DNA of 64,000 nt, taken from positions 4,922,501-4,986,500 of the forward strand of contig NZ_CP126084.1 of assembly GCF_030122845.1 (NCBI RefSeq). The letters run 5' to 3'. The translations under genes and the position numbers were made by a program. Positions 16,824-25,785 of this stretch are shown piece by piece. The notes beneath the pieces were generated by a model. The model searched no databases and had not been told where the DNA came from. It worked only from the letters and a program-made list of their open reading frames with translations. The DNA comes from Paenibacillus woosongensis (GTDB lineage Bacteria; Bacillota; Bacilli; Paenibacillales; Paenibacillaceae). Position 1 is the stretch's first letter. Every line of letters starts with the position of its first letter.

Positions 16824-17690
16824 TTATTTAGATACGTCTGCGCCAAAATATTTGTTGGAAATCTCCAGGTACGTGCCATCTTCCTTTATCGCTGCCAGCG
16901 CTTCATTGACGGCGGCTACAAGCTCGTCATTTCCTTTGTTGAACAGCGCTGCGCTTTCTGCAGCCTCCGGCAGCTCATCAACGACTTTCAGCGGCACGTC
17001 CGGCTTTTGATTTTTCAAATCCAAGAAGGACAACCCGTCGTTCACCGTTGCATCGATCCGCTTCGAAAGCAGCAGGTCGATCGCCTGGTTAAAGCCTTCG
17101 GTTCCGACGATTTCCGCCCCGTTCTCCCTGGCGATATCCGTTAAATTGCTCGTCAGCGACTGCCCGGCTTTTTTCCCGTTAAGATCAGCAAATTTCGCAA
17201 TGTCGTTATTATCCTCGCGGACGATCAAAGCGGCACGGGATACGATGTAGGCATCCGAGAAGTCGTATTTCTCCTTGCGATCCTCGCGAATGGTGACCTG
17301 ATTGAACACGGTATCGAACCGCTTCGCATCCAGTCCGGCGAAAATGCCGTCCCACGGCGTCTCGATGAACTCGGCCTCTACGCCAAGACGCTTGGCAACC
17401 TCCTGAGCCAGCTCTACGTCAAAACCTGTCAGCTTGCCGTCTTTATCATGGAACGTGAACGGCGCGTACGTTCCCTCCGTTCCGATCCGGATTTTGCCGT
17501 TTGCCTTGATCGTTTCAAGCAGGTTCTTCTCCCCAGAGGCTGTCTCCGTCTGCGCTCCTGCGCCAACATTGCCTTTACCCGCAGAGTCATTTGCCGTATT
17601 GCCAGAGCCGTTATTCGTTCCACCGCCGCAAGCGGCTGCAAGCAGGACCGTCAATACTAGGGTTAGAACTGTTAAGCTGAGTTTCTTCAT
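16824..17690 (-). CDS. Amino acid (cystine-type) ABC transporter substrate-binding lipoprotein
   Basis: A 288-residue solute-binding lipoprotein. The signal peptide ends at LAAAC, followed by a Gly/Asn/Ser linker. The SBP_bac_3 fold starts GKIRIGTEGTYAPFTFHDKDGKLTGFDVELAQEVAKRLG, with later EFIETPWDGIFAGLDAKRFDTVFNQVTI and YLEISNKYFG. This pattern matches the TcyA/FliY cystine-binding group. Its promoter is well formed (TTGACG, 17 bases, TAATAT). The permease follows directly. Confidence 0.9.
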   Translation of the reverse strand: MKKLSLTVLTLVLTVLLAAACGGGTNNGSGNTANDSAGKGNVGAGAQTETASGEKNLLETIKANGKIRIGTEGTYAPFTFHDKDGKLTGFDVELAQEVAKRLGVEAEFIETPWDGIFAGLDAKRFDTVFNQVTIREDRKEKYDFSDAYIVSRAALIVREDNNDIAKFADLNGKKAGQSLTSNLTDIARENGAEIVGTEGFNQAIDLLLSKRIDATVNDGLSFLDLKNQKPDVPLKVVDELPEAAESAALFNKGNDELVAAVNEALAAIKEDGTYLEISNKYFGADVSK

Positions 17691-17754
17691 ATCTACCAGA
17701 CCCCTATCTATAATTTAAATTTAATTCATATAATTCAACTCGGATTAATTGAAT

Positions 17755-17783
17755 ATATTACGCTTCAACCCCGATTTCGTCAA
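17755..17783 (-). promoter_or_regulatory. Promoter of the cystine-type transporter operon
   Basis: On the minus strand TTGACG (17778-17783) and TAATAT (17755-17760) are separated by exactly 17 bases. The start of the binding-protein gene lies about 65 bases downstream. Confidence 0.75.
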
Positions 17784-17812
17784 TCCCTTTTTTTATATCA
17801 GCAAAAGGGCTG

Positions 17813-17841
17813 TTGAAAATAAATGCCAAAACGGATACAAT
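17813..17841 (+). promoter_or_regulatory. Promoter of the 51-residue membrane protein gene
   Basis: TTGAAA (17813-17818) and TACAAT (17836-17841) are separated by 17 bases. The GTG start of the small gene lies 34 bases after the -10. Confidence 0.75.
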
Positions 17842-17874
17842 TTAAATAATTATATTTAGAAGGAGGTGGGTAGA

Positions 17875-18030
17875 GTGGATCGCAAGCTCGTATGGAATCG
17901 AATTAGCCAATTGCCTATGGCGTTATTTGGCATTTTTTATGGTGTGGCTGTCAACGGGATTAGTCTGTCCATTTTTAGCTATTCGATATCCAAATTACAC
18001 TTGCGAAATGCCGCTCCTACCTTAACCTAA
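17875..18030 (+). CDS. 51-residue small membrane protein
   Basis: A short gene of unknown function with complete expression signals: a promoter with 17-base spacing, an AGAAGGAGGTGGG ribosome binding site before the GTG, and a strong terminator 18 bases after the stop. The product begins MDRKLVWNRISQL, continues with a hydrophobic stretch of about 25 residues (PMALFGIFYGVAVNGISLSIF) and ends in a polar tail with KLHLRN. One membrane helix with a basic N-terminus predicts an inside N-terminus. It sits alone between the divergent cystine transporter operon and an ABC-F gene. I recognise no family. Confidence 0.7.
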   Translation: MDRKLVWNRISQLPMALFGIFYGVAVNGISLSIFSYSISKLHLRNAAPTLT

Positions 18031-18047
18031 CGGAACGTTACGTGAAG

Positions 18048-18076
18048 AAGGCTGCAGAATTTCTGCAGCCTTTTTT
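18048..18076 (+). terminator. Terminator of the 51-residue gene
   Basis: AAGGCTGCAGAA pairs with TTCTGCAGCCTT, followed by TTTTTT. In RNA the innermost pairs open to form the loop. Confidence 0.88.
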
Positions 18077-18135
18077 CGTCTCCAAGGTAGCTTTGCTTCG
18101 CTGGAAGCGGCATGAGCCAAAGGAGATTATAAAGA

Positions 18136-20139
18136 ATGATTATCCAATGTATAAATGTCCAAAAATATTACGGTGCCGAGCTGGTGCTCAGCGATGTTAC
18201 CTTTGAAATCAAATCCGGCGAGAAGGTAGGCTTGATCGGCCGCAACGGAAGCGGCAAGACGACGCTGATGCGTCTTTTATCCGGCAGTGAAACGCCCGAT
18301 CATGGCTCTATCGCCATCCGCAAGGACACTACGTTGGGCGTTCTCGCCCAGATTCCTGACTATGCCAGCCATATGACGGTATACGATGTGCTGCAATCCG
18401 CCTTTGAGCCTTTGCTCGTGATCCATGCGCAAATGAGGCAGCTGGAAGCAGAAATGTCCGCGTTATCCTCGTCAGGCATGAACACCTCTAACATGGACCG
18501 CCTGCTCCAGCAGTATGGAACCTTGCAGGAAGCCTTTGAGCGTAACGGCGGCTTTGAAATGGAGGCGTCCATCGAGCGGGTGACTCATGGGCTCGGTATC
18601 TCTGCCAGTTCCTACAAGCAGGCCTTCAGCTCCTTATCCGGCGGAGAGAAGACGAAGATCGGTCTAGCCGTCATTTTGCTGCAGCAGCCGGATGTTCTTC
18701 TGCTTGACGAGCCGACCAATCATTTGGACCTGGCTGCCGTCCATTGGCTAGAGGAATTTCTGCATGCTTTTAAAGGTACCGTTACCGTGATCTCCCATGA
18801 CCGCTACTTTCTGGACAGGGTAGCCGATAAAATCATCGAAATCGAGGACGGTGAAGCATTTACCTACCCCTGCAGCTATAGCGAATACAAAAATGAGAAA
18901 GAACGCAGGCTGCTCCAGCAATTTGCCAACTATCAAGAACAGCAGAAGAAAATTAAGAAAATGCAGGAGGCCATCAAGCAGCTGATTGAGTGGGGAAACC
19001 GTTCCAACCCGCCGAACGCGGGATTCCACCGCAGAGCAGCCTCCATGCAAAAGGCGCTGGACCGCATGGTCAAGCTGAAAAGGCCCGTGCTCGAACGAAA
19101 GCGCATCGACCTGCAGCTGTCGCAGTCTGACCGTTCCGGCAAAGATGTCATCGTCCTGCGGGAAGCAGGTAAAAGCCTCGGGGAACGCACGCTGTACCGC
19201 GGTATAAATCATACGCTTCGCTACGGAGAGAACGCTGCCTTAATCGGCGGCAACGGTGCTGGAAAAACGACGCTCATGAAGTGCATTCTAGGCATGGAAC
19301 CCGTTCAGGAGGGGGAGATTCGGCTCGGCTCGCGGGTGGAAACCGGCTATCTTGCACAAGAATCGGCACCCAAGGACGACCCCTGCACGGTACTGGAGTA
19401 TTTTCGGAATGGACTCGGCATGGAAGCCGGGGAAGCCCGTAATCAGCTTGCGCGCTTCCTCTTTTACGGAAGTGACGTTTTCAAGAAGGTTCATAGTCTG
19501 TCAGGCGGTGAATGGACGAGGCTGAGATTGGCTATGCTGATGTACCGCAAACCGAATTTGCTGCTCCTGGATGAACCGACCAACCATCTGGACATCGACT
19601 CCCGGGAAGCCCTGGAGGACGCGCTCGAGGAATATCCCGGCTCTGTGCTCGTCATCTCCCATGACCGATATTTTATCAACAAAATCGCAGACCAGATATG
19701 GGAGCTTGCTGGGGGCAAGATGTTCATTACCGAGGGCGGCTATGCGGACTATCAGGCTGAGCTGAATAAGCGGAAGCCTGCGTCACACGGACAGTCCGCG
19801 CAGGCATACGAATTCAACGCGGCGAGAGATTCCGCTCTCCCCAAATTGCCCGCTCCGGAAGCTTCCCCTAACGGAAAAATGCGAAATAAAGCAGAGCAGA
19901 CCTCGGGGCAAGAGCACGATCATTCAGCCTCTTCCGCCGCTAACCCTGCCACGCTTCGCAAAATGGAACAGGAGATATCCTCCCTGGAGCAGAGGATTGC
20001 ACAGATCGATGAGGCTATGCTTGATCCGGGCATCGGGAGCGACGCAGATAAGCTGAACGTTCTGCTGGAGGAGCGTGTTGAAGTTCAGCGGAATCTTGAT
20101 CCGCTCATTGATAAATATATTTCCCTTTTAGAAAAGTGA
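18136..20139 (+). CDS. ABC-F family ATPase (ribosome-associated)
   Basis: A 667-residue cytoplasmic protein with two ABC domains and no membrane part. Walker A motifs are GRNGSGKTT (about 35-43) and GGNGAGKTT. The signatures are LSGGEKTKIGL and LSGGEWTRLRL. Both Walker B segments carry LLLDEPTNHLD. The linker between domains (about 245-325) is charged and helical, as in translation factors and ribosome-protection proteins that reach into the E site. A second coiled coil fills the last 80 residues, as in YdiF- or Uup-like members. Whether it confers antibiotic tolerance or is housekeeping cannot be told. AAAGGAG precedes the ATG. The alkA-like gene follows closely. Confidence 0.93.
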   Translation: MIIQCINVQKYYGAELVLSDVTFEIKSGEKVGLIGRNGSGKTTLMRLLSGSETPDHGSIAIRKDTTLGVLAQIPDYASHMTVYDVLQSAFEPLLVIHAQMRQLEAEMSALSSSGMNTSNMDRLLQQYGTLQEAFERNGGFEMEASIERVTHGLGISASSYKQAFSSLSGGEKTKIGLAVILLQQPDVLLLDEPTNHLDLAAVHWLEEFLHAFKGTVTVISHDRYFLDRVADKIIEIEDGEAFTYPCSYSEYKNEKERRLLQQFANYQEQQKKIKKMQEAIKQLIEWGNRSNPPNAGFHRRAASMQKALDRMVKLKRPVLERKRIDLQLSQSDRSGKDVIVLREAGKSLGERTLYRGINHTLRYGENAALIGGNGAGKTTLMKCILGMEPVQEGEIRLGSRVETGYLAQESAPKDDPCTVLEYFRNGLGMEAGEARNQLARFLFYGSDVFKKVHSLSGGEWTRLRLAMLMYRKPNLLLLDEPTNHLDIDSREALEDALEEYPGSVLVISHDRYFINKIADQIWELAGGKMFITEGGYADYQAELNKRKPASHGQSAQAYEFNAARDSALPKLPAPEASPNGKMRNKAEQTSGQEHDHSASSAANPATLRKMEQEISSLEQRIAQIDEAMLDPGIGSDADKLNVLLEERVEVQRNLDPLIDKYISLLEK

Positions 20140-20178
20140 TGGGGCCGTTATTTCAGCAAAATAAGGAGTGAATGTCCG

Positions 20179-20841
20179 ATGAACCCGATATCCTTCCATC
20201 TTCAGATGGATGACCCTCGCCTGGCCGCCTTGTCTGAGGCCGATGACCGCATGGGGGCCTTGATCACGCTGATTGGCGAGATCAAGACGGCGCCGCAAGG
20301 CCCGCATTTCGCTGCCCTTGCCCGCTCGATCATCAGCCAGCAAATTTCCGTCAAGGCTGCGGCAACGATCCGGGGCAGGGTGCTGGAATTAGCTGGCGAG
20401 CTCTCCCCGGACGCCTTATCGGCGGTAAATGACGAAGCCTTGCGGGGCGCGGGACTGTCCGCTTCCAAGGTGGCATATCTTCGCGACCTGTCCGGCAAAG
20501 TGCAATCGGGCGAAATCGTACTGGAGCGCCTGCACGAAAAGAGCGACGATGCGGTCATCCAGGCGCTGACTTCAATTAAAGGCATCGGCAGATGGACGGC
20601 CGAGATGTTCCTGATCTTCGGGCTCGGCCGCGAGAATGTCGTATCTGTGGGGGATGCCGGGCTTCAGCGCGCCGCCAAATGGCTCTATGACCTGGAAGAG
20701 CGGGTGGACCGCAAGTATCTGCAGCAGGTCATGGATCTATGGAGCCCTTACGGTTCCATCGCCTCCCTCTATTTATGGGAAGCAATCAATATCGGACATG
20801 TAGACTCCGGCCAAACGCTCAGCGAGCTTCTCTACAAATAA
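20179..20841 (+). CDS. DNA-3-methyladenine glycosylase II-like (HhH-GPD)
   Basis: A 220-residue DNA repair enzyme that removes alkylated bases. The HhH-GPD superfamily signature is present: FAALARSIISQQISVKAA near residues 44-61, the helix-hairpin-helix SIKGIGRWTAEMFLIFGLG and the catalytic Asp in VVSVGDAGLQRAAKWLY. It lacks the N-terminal domain of E. coli AlkA and is close in size to short Gram-positive AlkA/Mag enzymes. AAGGAG lies ten bases before the ATG. It is 39 bases downstream of the ABC-F gene and may be cotranscribed. Confidence 0.9.
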   Translation: MNPISFHLQMDDPRLAALSEADDRMGALITLIGEIKTAPQGPHFAALARSIISQQISVKAAATIRGRVLELAGELSPDALSAVNDEALRGAGLSASKVAYLRDLSGKVQSGEIVLERLHEKSDDAVIQALTSIKGIGRWTAEMFLIFGLGRENVVSVGDAGLQRAAKWLYDLEERVDRKYLQQVMDLWSPYGSIASLYLWEAINIGHVDSGQTLSELLYK

Positions 20842-20966
20842 AATTGAATATTACACTCTGGAACGTTTTATAATTACGGGATATTTTCCCATAATATATG
20901 TTATATGAACATTGCCTATTTAAAACGCCGCAACTTGTTTATATATATATTTGAATATTTTCTAGA

Positions 20967-22274
20967 GTGGAGTTGAAGCTTTTGTTCGGAATTGGAGGAG
21001 TGAGCCGCGGGGCCAAGCTGTATTTAGCCGTTTTAATGGCTTTTGTTGGTATTGTTTCCTGTGTCGTTGTTTTGGCCTATAATAATTACTTTTTTCTTGG
21101 CGATCCGCTTAAGCCTAACAATGATGACGTCAAATATATGCAGACCTCCCGCCTTCTGCTGAATGAAGGCGTGCTTGCCTATAATACCGGAGACAAGCCG
21201 ACGGCCTTCATCATGCCCGGCCTTCCGCTTATTCTGGCGGGATTCATGGCCCTGTTCGGTCAAGAGGAAGGCGGAGTCATCGCTTACCGGCTATATCAAT
21301 GCATCCTGCAAGTGCTGTCGATCTATCTGATCTTCTGGCTGGGCAAGCGCATCTTTAACACCCGGACGGCTCTCGTTGCCTGTACGATCAGCGCGATTTA
21401 TTTGCCGGATTATTTCTCTTCTGGCGTCATTCTATCGGAAACGACCTTTAGAACGATCCTCCTGCTTCTGCTATGCGTCACCATCATGGCCCTGGACAAA
21501 AATACGGCGCGTTATTATATCCTGATAGGAGCGCTGACCGCTGCAGCGGCTTATTTCAAGCCCCATGCCTCCCTCTACCCTGCCGTATTTCTCGTTCTCT
21601 GGTGGAGGCATCGGCTCCCATGGCGTTCCATGCTGAAGTATGCCCTGCTCATGATCGGGGTTTATATCCTTCTGCTCACTCCCTGGTGGATCCGGAACTG
21701 GCTGACGTTCCATGAGTTTATCCTGTTCACGAATTCCGGGGGAAGCCCCTTCCTGCTTGGAACCCGAATCCATGGGCAGCTGCCGCCAGCAGGCTTCTTC
21801 GAGGCCTATCCACAATACGACCCGGACACCTTGTTCCAAGGCGCTGACCGCATGGCGATTCAAAAGGGAATCGATATGATCAAATACGGCTTCCAGCATG
21901 AACCCTTGAAATATCTCTACTGGTTTACGGCAGGCCGATGGGTTGAGCTGTATTTTCATCCTTTCTACTCCCGCCCGATCTGGCCCGTAACGAGGCCGGT
22001 GATGAATGTGATTCAAATCATCCTGATGATCATCAATATGCTCGGCATTTGCCGGGCTCTGCTTAAGCATCGCTGGGACAAGCTTCTCCCGCTCGTTTTG
22101 GCACTCGGTTATTTCACCGTTATTTATATCCCCTTCGTTGCTTTTAACCGGTATGGCTATCCGAACATGATTCTGTTAATACTATTCGGATCATATTTCG
22201 TAGAACAGCTTCTCGGGTACTTCAGCAAGCTTTATAACAATGGCTTCAGAAGAAGGAGGACGGTAACCCCATGA
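20967..22274 (+). CDS. GT-C membrane glycosyltransferase (GT39/ArnT-like)
   Basis: A polytopic membrane protein of up to 435 residues with about ten hydrophobic helices. The first outer loop carries NNDDVKYMQTSRLLL, an Asp-containing loop typical of polyprenyl-phosphate-sugar-dependent GT-C enzymes such as ArnT and PMT. TPWWIRNWLTFHEFI also matches the PMT_2-type pattern. It would transfer a sugar from a lipid carrier to an outer acceptor. Start choice is uncertain: GTG at 20967, TTG at 20982 (better spaced from GTGGAG) or GTG at 21000. It leads a four-gene operon with a GT2 enzyme, a DUF2304 protein and an SMR-type protein. Confidence 0.83.
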   Translation: MELKLLFGIGGVSRGAKLYLAVLMAFVGIVSCVVVLAYNNYFFLGDPLKPNNDDVKYMQTSRLLLNEGVLAYNTGDKPTAFIMPGLPLILAGFMALFGQEEGGVIAYRLYQCILQVLSIYLIFWLGKRIFNTRTALVACTISAIYLPDYFSSGVILSETTFRTILLLLLCVTIMALDKNTARYYILIGALTAAAAYFKPHASLYPAVFLVLWWRHRLPWRSMLKYALLMIGVYILLLTPWWIRNWLTFHEFILFTNSGGSPFLLGTRIHGQLPPAGFFEAYPQYDPDTLFQGADRMAIQKGIDMIKYGFQHEPLKYLYWFTAGRWVELYFHPFYSRPIWPVTRPVMNVIQIILMIINMLGICRALLKHRWDKLLPLVLALGYFTVIYIPFVAFNRYGYPNMILLILFGSYFVEQLLGYFSKLYNNGFRRRRTVTP

Positions 22275-22975
22275 AAACTCTCATTATCATCCCGGCATAT
22301 AATGAGGAAGGCAGCATTGCCTCCGTAATCGCGGATATCCGCAGACATGTGCCGGAAACAGATATTGTCGTCATCAACGACGGTTCTACCGACCGGACGG
22401 AAGAGATTGCCAAGGCCAGCGGCGCCAGCGTCTTGACGATGCCTTACAATGTCGGAATTGGCGGCGGCATGCAGACCGGTTATATATATGCAAAAATGCA
22501 AGGATATGATGTGGCCGTGCAAATGGATGCCGACGGCCAGCATCCGGCAAAAGAGCTGCCTAAATTGATCGAACAGGCGTCCAGATACGATCTCGTGATC
22601 GGCTCCAGGTACGTGAAATCCACGTCATACCGCTCGCCGCATATGCGCCGCATCGGCATGATCTTTTTCTCCCAGCTGGTCTCGCTCATTACGAGACAGC
22701 GGTTCACGGATACGACCAGCGGTTTCCGGGCAGCCGGACGCAAAGTCATCAATTTGTATGCCAGCTATTATCCGATCGATTACCCTGAGGTGGAATCCCT
22801 CGTCTACCTTAAGCGCCATGGCTGCAAAATTACGGAGGTATCCACGGAAATGCAGCGGAGACAGGCAGGCCGATCCTCGATCACGCCCGCAAGGTCCGTT
22901 TACTATATGGTTAAAGTAACTCTCTCTGTCATTATGAGCGCAATGCGATATAATAGAACGGCGGTGATCAAATAG
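22271..22975 (+). CDS. GT2 family glycosyltransferase (polyprenyl-phosphate sugar synthase type)
   Basis: A 234-residue GT-A enzyme resembling DPM1. It has IIIPAYNEEGSIASVI, the DDG-type VVINDGSTDRTEEIA and the DAD metal-binding motif in QMDADGQHPAKELPKL, then DLVIGSRYV and TSGFRAAGRKVI. It lacks the C-terminal membrane helices of GtrB/CsbB and so is a short form acting at the inner face of the membrane. It probably loads a sugar onto undecaprenyl phosphate. GGAGG precedes the ATG, which overlaps the upstream stop by four bases (ATGA). Confidence 0.92.
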   Translation: MKTLIIIPAYNEEGSIASVIADIRRHVPETDIVVINDGSTDRTEEIAKASGASVLTMPYNVGIGGGMQTGYIYAKMQGYDVAVQMDADGQHPAKELPKLIEQASRYDLVIGSRYVKSTSYRSPHMRRIGMIFFSQLVSLITRQRFTDTTSGFRAAGRKVINLYASYYPIDYPEVESLVYLKRHGCKITEVSTEMQRRQAGRSSITPARSVYYMVKVTLSVIMSAMRYNRTAVIK

Positions 22976-23323
22976 ATGTTTATCAACATTCTATCAGTGT
23001 CGGTCGCGATTGCTTTTCTCGTCATCGTATTGGAACTCGTGCGAAGACAGAGGCTGAAAGAACAGTATTCCCTGCTATGGATATTATTCAGCATCGTACT
23101 GCTCATCGTTTCATGGAATGTATCCTTGATGGAATGGATCGCGGACCAGCTTGGCGTAAAATACGCTCCGGCCGTCCTTTTCCTGTTCGGCCTGCTGTTC
23201 TGCTTTTCGCTCATACTTCATCTTACGATCGTCATTACCAAGCTGACGAGCCAGGTACTCCGCCTGAGTCAGGAAGTGGCGATCTTAAAGGCTCGGGAGG
23301 CGCTTTATGGAAAAAACAATTAG
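22976..23323 (+). CDS. DUF2304 membrane protein
   Basis: A 115-residue protein with three membrane helices (about 2-20, 34-52 and 66-88) and a charged C-terminal coiled segment QVLRLSQEVAILKAREAL. This matches DUF2304, a family regularly encoded beside GT2 enzymes of envelope glycosylation clusters. The role is not established. The ATG follows the GT2 stop directly, and the gene overlaps the next by 17 bases, so all four genes are probably coupled. Confidence 0.85.
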   Translation: MFINILSVSVAIAFLVIVLELVRRQRLKEQYSLLWILFSIVLLIVSWNVSLMEWIADQLGVKYAPAVLFLFGLLFCFSLILHLTIVITKLTSQVLRLSQEVAILKAREALYGKNN

Positions 23324-23651
23324 TTATGTAATGCTCTTCGGCAACATTCTGCTGCTGGTCACGGGGCAGGTTCTCTTTAAGATCGGACTGACGCGGTCAG
23401 GAGGGCTCGTATGGAACAAGCTGCTTCTGTCCCCGATGATTCTCGGCGGCGTTGCACTTTATGGGCTGGCCACGATTCTGTGGTTTGCCGTTCTGACCCG
23501 TTTGCCGCTAAGTGTAGCCTATCCGATGCAAGCCTTCGCCTACGTTCTCGCACTTATACCTGCTTACTACCTGTTTGGCGAATCCATCTCGGCTGCTAAG
23601 CTGGCCGGCGTTGCCGTCATTCTGTTCGGCGTATACCTGCTGGCGAAATAA
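23307..23651 (+). CDS. SMR/EamA-type small membrane transporter (lipid-sugar flippase candidate)
   Basis: A 114-residue protein with four membrane helices. The pattern GNILLLVTGQVLFKIGL at the start and LSVAYPMQAFAYVLALIPAYYLFGESISAAKLAGVAVILFGVYLLAK at the end is that of ArnE/EmrE-like proteins. In this operon the likely role is flipping the lipid-linked sugar made by the GT2 enzyme to the outside, where the GT-C enzyme uses it. A dimer would be expected. A strong terminator follows 18 bases after the stop. Confidence 0.87.
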   Translation: MEKTISYVMLFGNILLLVTGQVLFKIGLTRSGGLVWNKLLLSPMILGGVALYGLATILWFAVLTRLPLSVAYPMQAFAYVLALIPAYYLFGESISAAKLAGVAVILFGVYLLAK

Positions 23652-23668
23652 CCGCATATCTGCAAACA

Positions 23669-23694
23669 AAAAAGACGCCGTTTGGCGTCTTTTT
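23669..23694 (+). terminator. Terminator of the glycosylation operon
   Basis: AAAAAGACGCC and GGCGTCTTTTT form an 11-base-pair stem with a GTTT loop. The symmetric A/T flanks allow action in both directions. Confidence 0.88.
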
Positions 23695-23764
23695 GAATTT
23701 TATCAGTTTAAATGTGATCGACAGCAGCTTTCCTTACTGGGAGAACGCGTTGGCATACGCTTCA

Positions 23765-25618
23765 TCATACCTCGGACAGAGCCTCTATCTTCCTGCGGAC
23801 TTCGGCAATTGCCCGCATCAATTCCTCCCGTTCTCCGGGAGATTCCGGCTCCTCACGCGCCATCAGAACAGCCAGCTCCAGCCCCAGGCGCTCCCGTTCG
23901 TTGTCAGCCATTTGCCCGTCGGAATCCCGCCGGTTCACCCGATCCTTGGATTCATATTCCTCCACCGTACCCGGGAACCACTCCGGCTCCTCCCTCCCGT
24001 CCAGCAGCAGCAGCCGATTGCAGACCTTGCGAGCCAAATACCTGTCATGCGTCACAATCATGAGCGCTCCCGGATACGCGCATAACGCTTCCTCAACGAC
24101 TTCACGCGTGTCAATGTCCAGGTAATTTGTTGGCTCGTCGAGAATCAACAGATTGGACTGGCCGAAAAACAGCTTCAGAAACGCTACCCGACATTTCTCG
24201 CCCATGCTCAAATCGCCGATTTTCTTATACACCTCATCCCTGGAAAATAAAAAACAGCCCAGAATCGTCCTTGCATGCGATTCGGTCATATCCGGCAGCA
24301 CCAGCAGGCTGTCCAGAATACTCATGCCTTCATCCAGGTTATGCAGCTCCTGGGCAAAATAGCCGATCTGTGCCTGCGGATGCAGGGCAACCGCGCCTGA
24401 AGACGGGGCAAGCTGCCCCGTTACCAGCTTGAGCAGCGTAGACTTGCCCGTTCCGTTAGGCCCCAATACGCCGACCCGGTCCCCCCGTTCTACCTGCAGG
24501 TTGAACTGGCGGAACAGCAGATCCTGCCCGTAGCCGAAGCCAACATCGTTCATGCGCAGCAAGGTCGACGCCGCAAACGCTCCGTCCTGCAGGTTCATTC
24601 GAAGCTTTTTCGCCTCGCGGGGCTTCTCCACCCGATCCCGCTCCAGTCGCTCCAGCTCCTTCTGTTTCGCATGATAACGCGAAATATTCTTCTTCGCCTT
24701 CGCCTTGTAGAAGCTCGCCGTGATCGCCACATCCAAATTATCCGCGCGGGCAGCCCGGTGGGCCTGATGGAACCATTCCTGGTAGCGCCGGATGGATTGC
24801 TCCAGAGCCTGCTTCGCCTGCTCCTGCTTTTTGTACGTCGTCATTTGGGTGCGCCACTCGACCTCCTTCTGCTGCCGGTAATCGCTGTAGCCGCCTGCAT
24901 AACGCCGGCATCCGTCAGCCTGCAGCTCCAGAACGGACGTAGCCGTCCGGTCCATGAATGTCCGGTCATGCGACACGTACAGGATCGTCCCTTCATAGGT
25001 GCGAACCCACTCTTCCAGGTCGTTCAGGGACTGGGTATCGAGATGGTTCGTCGGCTCATCCAGCAGGATGAACTTCGGCTCGCGAACCATCAGGGCAGCG
25101 AGCTGCGCTCTCGTCTTCTGCCCGCCGCTCAGCCGCTCAAACGGCAAATTCCACAGCTCCGGCGGCAGGTTCATTTGCCCCAGGCGCTTCTCTGCTTTGA
25201 CCTCCCAATCATAGCCGCCAAGCTGCATATACCGCTCATAAATCAAACCGTATCGCTCCACGCTTGCCTCCGAGGCTTGACCGGATCCCATTTCGCTCTG
25301 CAATTGCTCCAGTTCTTTTTTCAACTCATAGATTTCTCCGGATCGGGACAGCACGTATTCCAGCAGCGTTAATGGCGAATCGAGGTCGACCTGCTGCTCC
25401 ATCCAGCCCCATTCTTCGAGCGGCAGCACTCTGTGGACACGCCCCTCCTCAAAGCTGATCTTGCCCAGCAGGCCCTGCAGCAAAGTCGTCTTCCCGGAGC
25501 CATTGCGGCCGAATAGCGCCACCCGCTCTCCGCTGCCTACTTCAAACGAGAGGTCTGTAAACAATACCTCTCCATTCCATTCCTTCCTTAAACCCTTAAC
25601 TGTTAAAACCATCGTCAT
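23765..25618 (-). CDS. Antibiotic-resistance-type ABC-F protein
   Basis: A 617-residue twin-ABC ATPase without membrane segments. Walker A motifs are GRNGSGKTT and GPNGTGKST; the signatures are LSGGQKTRAQL and LSMGEKCRVAF; Walker B segments are ILLDEPTNHLD and LILDEPTNYLD. The interdomain linker (about 245-335) is long, with helices and an ARADNLDVAITASFYKAKAKKNISRYHAKQ tip. That is the hallmark of ribosome-protection proteins of the Vga/Lsa/VmlR group, which displace antibiotics from the peptidyl transferase centre. The leader upstream has an attenuator, consistent with drug induction. The ATG at 25618 or 25612 can serve, behind GGGGGATG. The actual drug spectrum cannot be inferred. Confidence 0.9.
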   Translation of the reverse strand: MTMVLTVKGLRKEWNGEVLFTDLSFEVGSGERVALFGRNGSGKTTLLQGLLGKISFEEGRVHRVLPLEEWGWMEQQVDLDSPLTLLEYVLSRSGEIYELKKELEQLQSEMGSGQASEASVERYGLIYERYMQLGGYDWEVKAEKRLGQMNLPPELWNLPFERLSGGQKTRAQLAALMVREPKFILLDEPTNHLDTQSLNDLEEWVRTYEGTILYVSHDRTFMDRTATSVLELQADGCRRYAGGYSDYRQQKEVEWRTQMTTYKKQEQAKQALEQSIRRYQEWFHQAHRAARADNLDVAITASFYKAKAKKNISRYHAKQKELERLERDRVEKPREAKKLRMNLQDGAFAASTLLRMNDVGFGYGQDLLFRQFNLQVERGDRVGVLGPNGTGKSTLLKLVTGQLAPSSGAVALHPQAQIGYFAQELHNLDEGMSILDSLLVLPDMTESHARTILGCFLFSRDEVYKKIGDLSMGEKCRVAFLKLFFGQSNLLILDEPTNYLDIDTREVVEEALCAYPGALMIVTHDRYLARKVCNRLLLLDGREEPEWFPGTVEEYESKDRVNRRDSDGQMADNERERLGLELAVLMAREEPESPGEREELMRAIAEVRRKIEALSEV

Positions 25619-25785
25619 TTCACATCATCCCCCGTTTCGCGAATATGGAACGCAAATAACCGTGGCCAGCGGCACACGGTCAGATACAGCGAAATAGGGG
25701 TACAACCATAAGCAGAAACAGACTCAGACGCCAAAATGAGCGCTGGTTCAGCTTTCCTTATGATTGTATCTGTCTTTTTGAGTAC

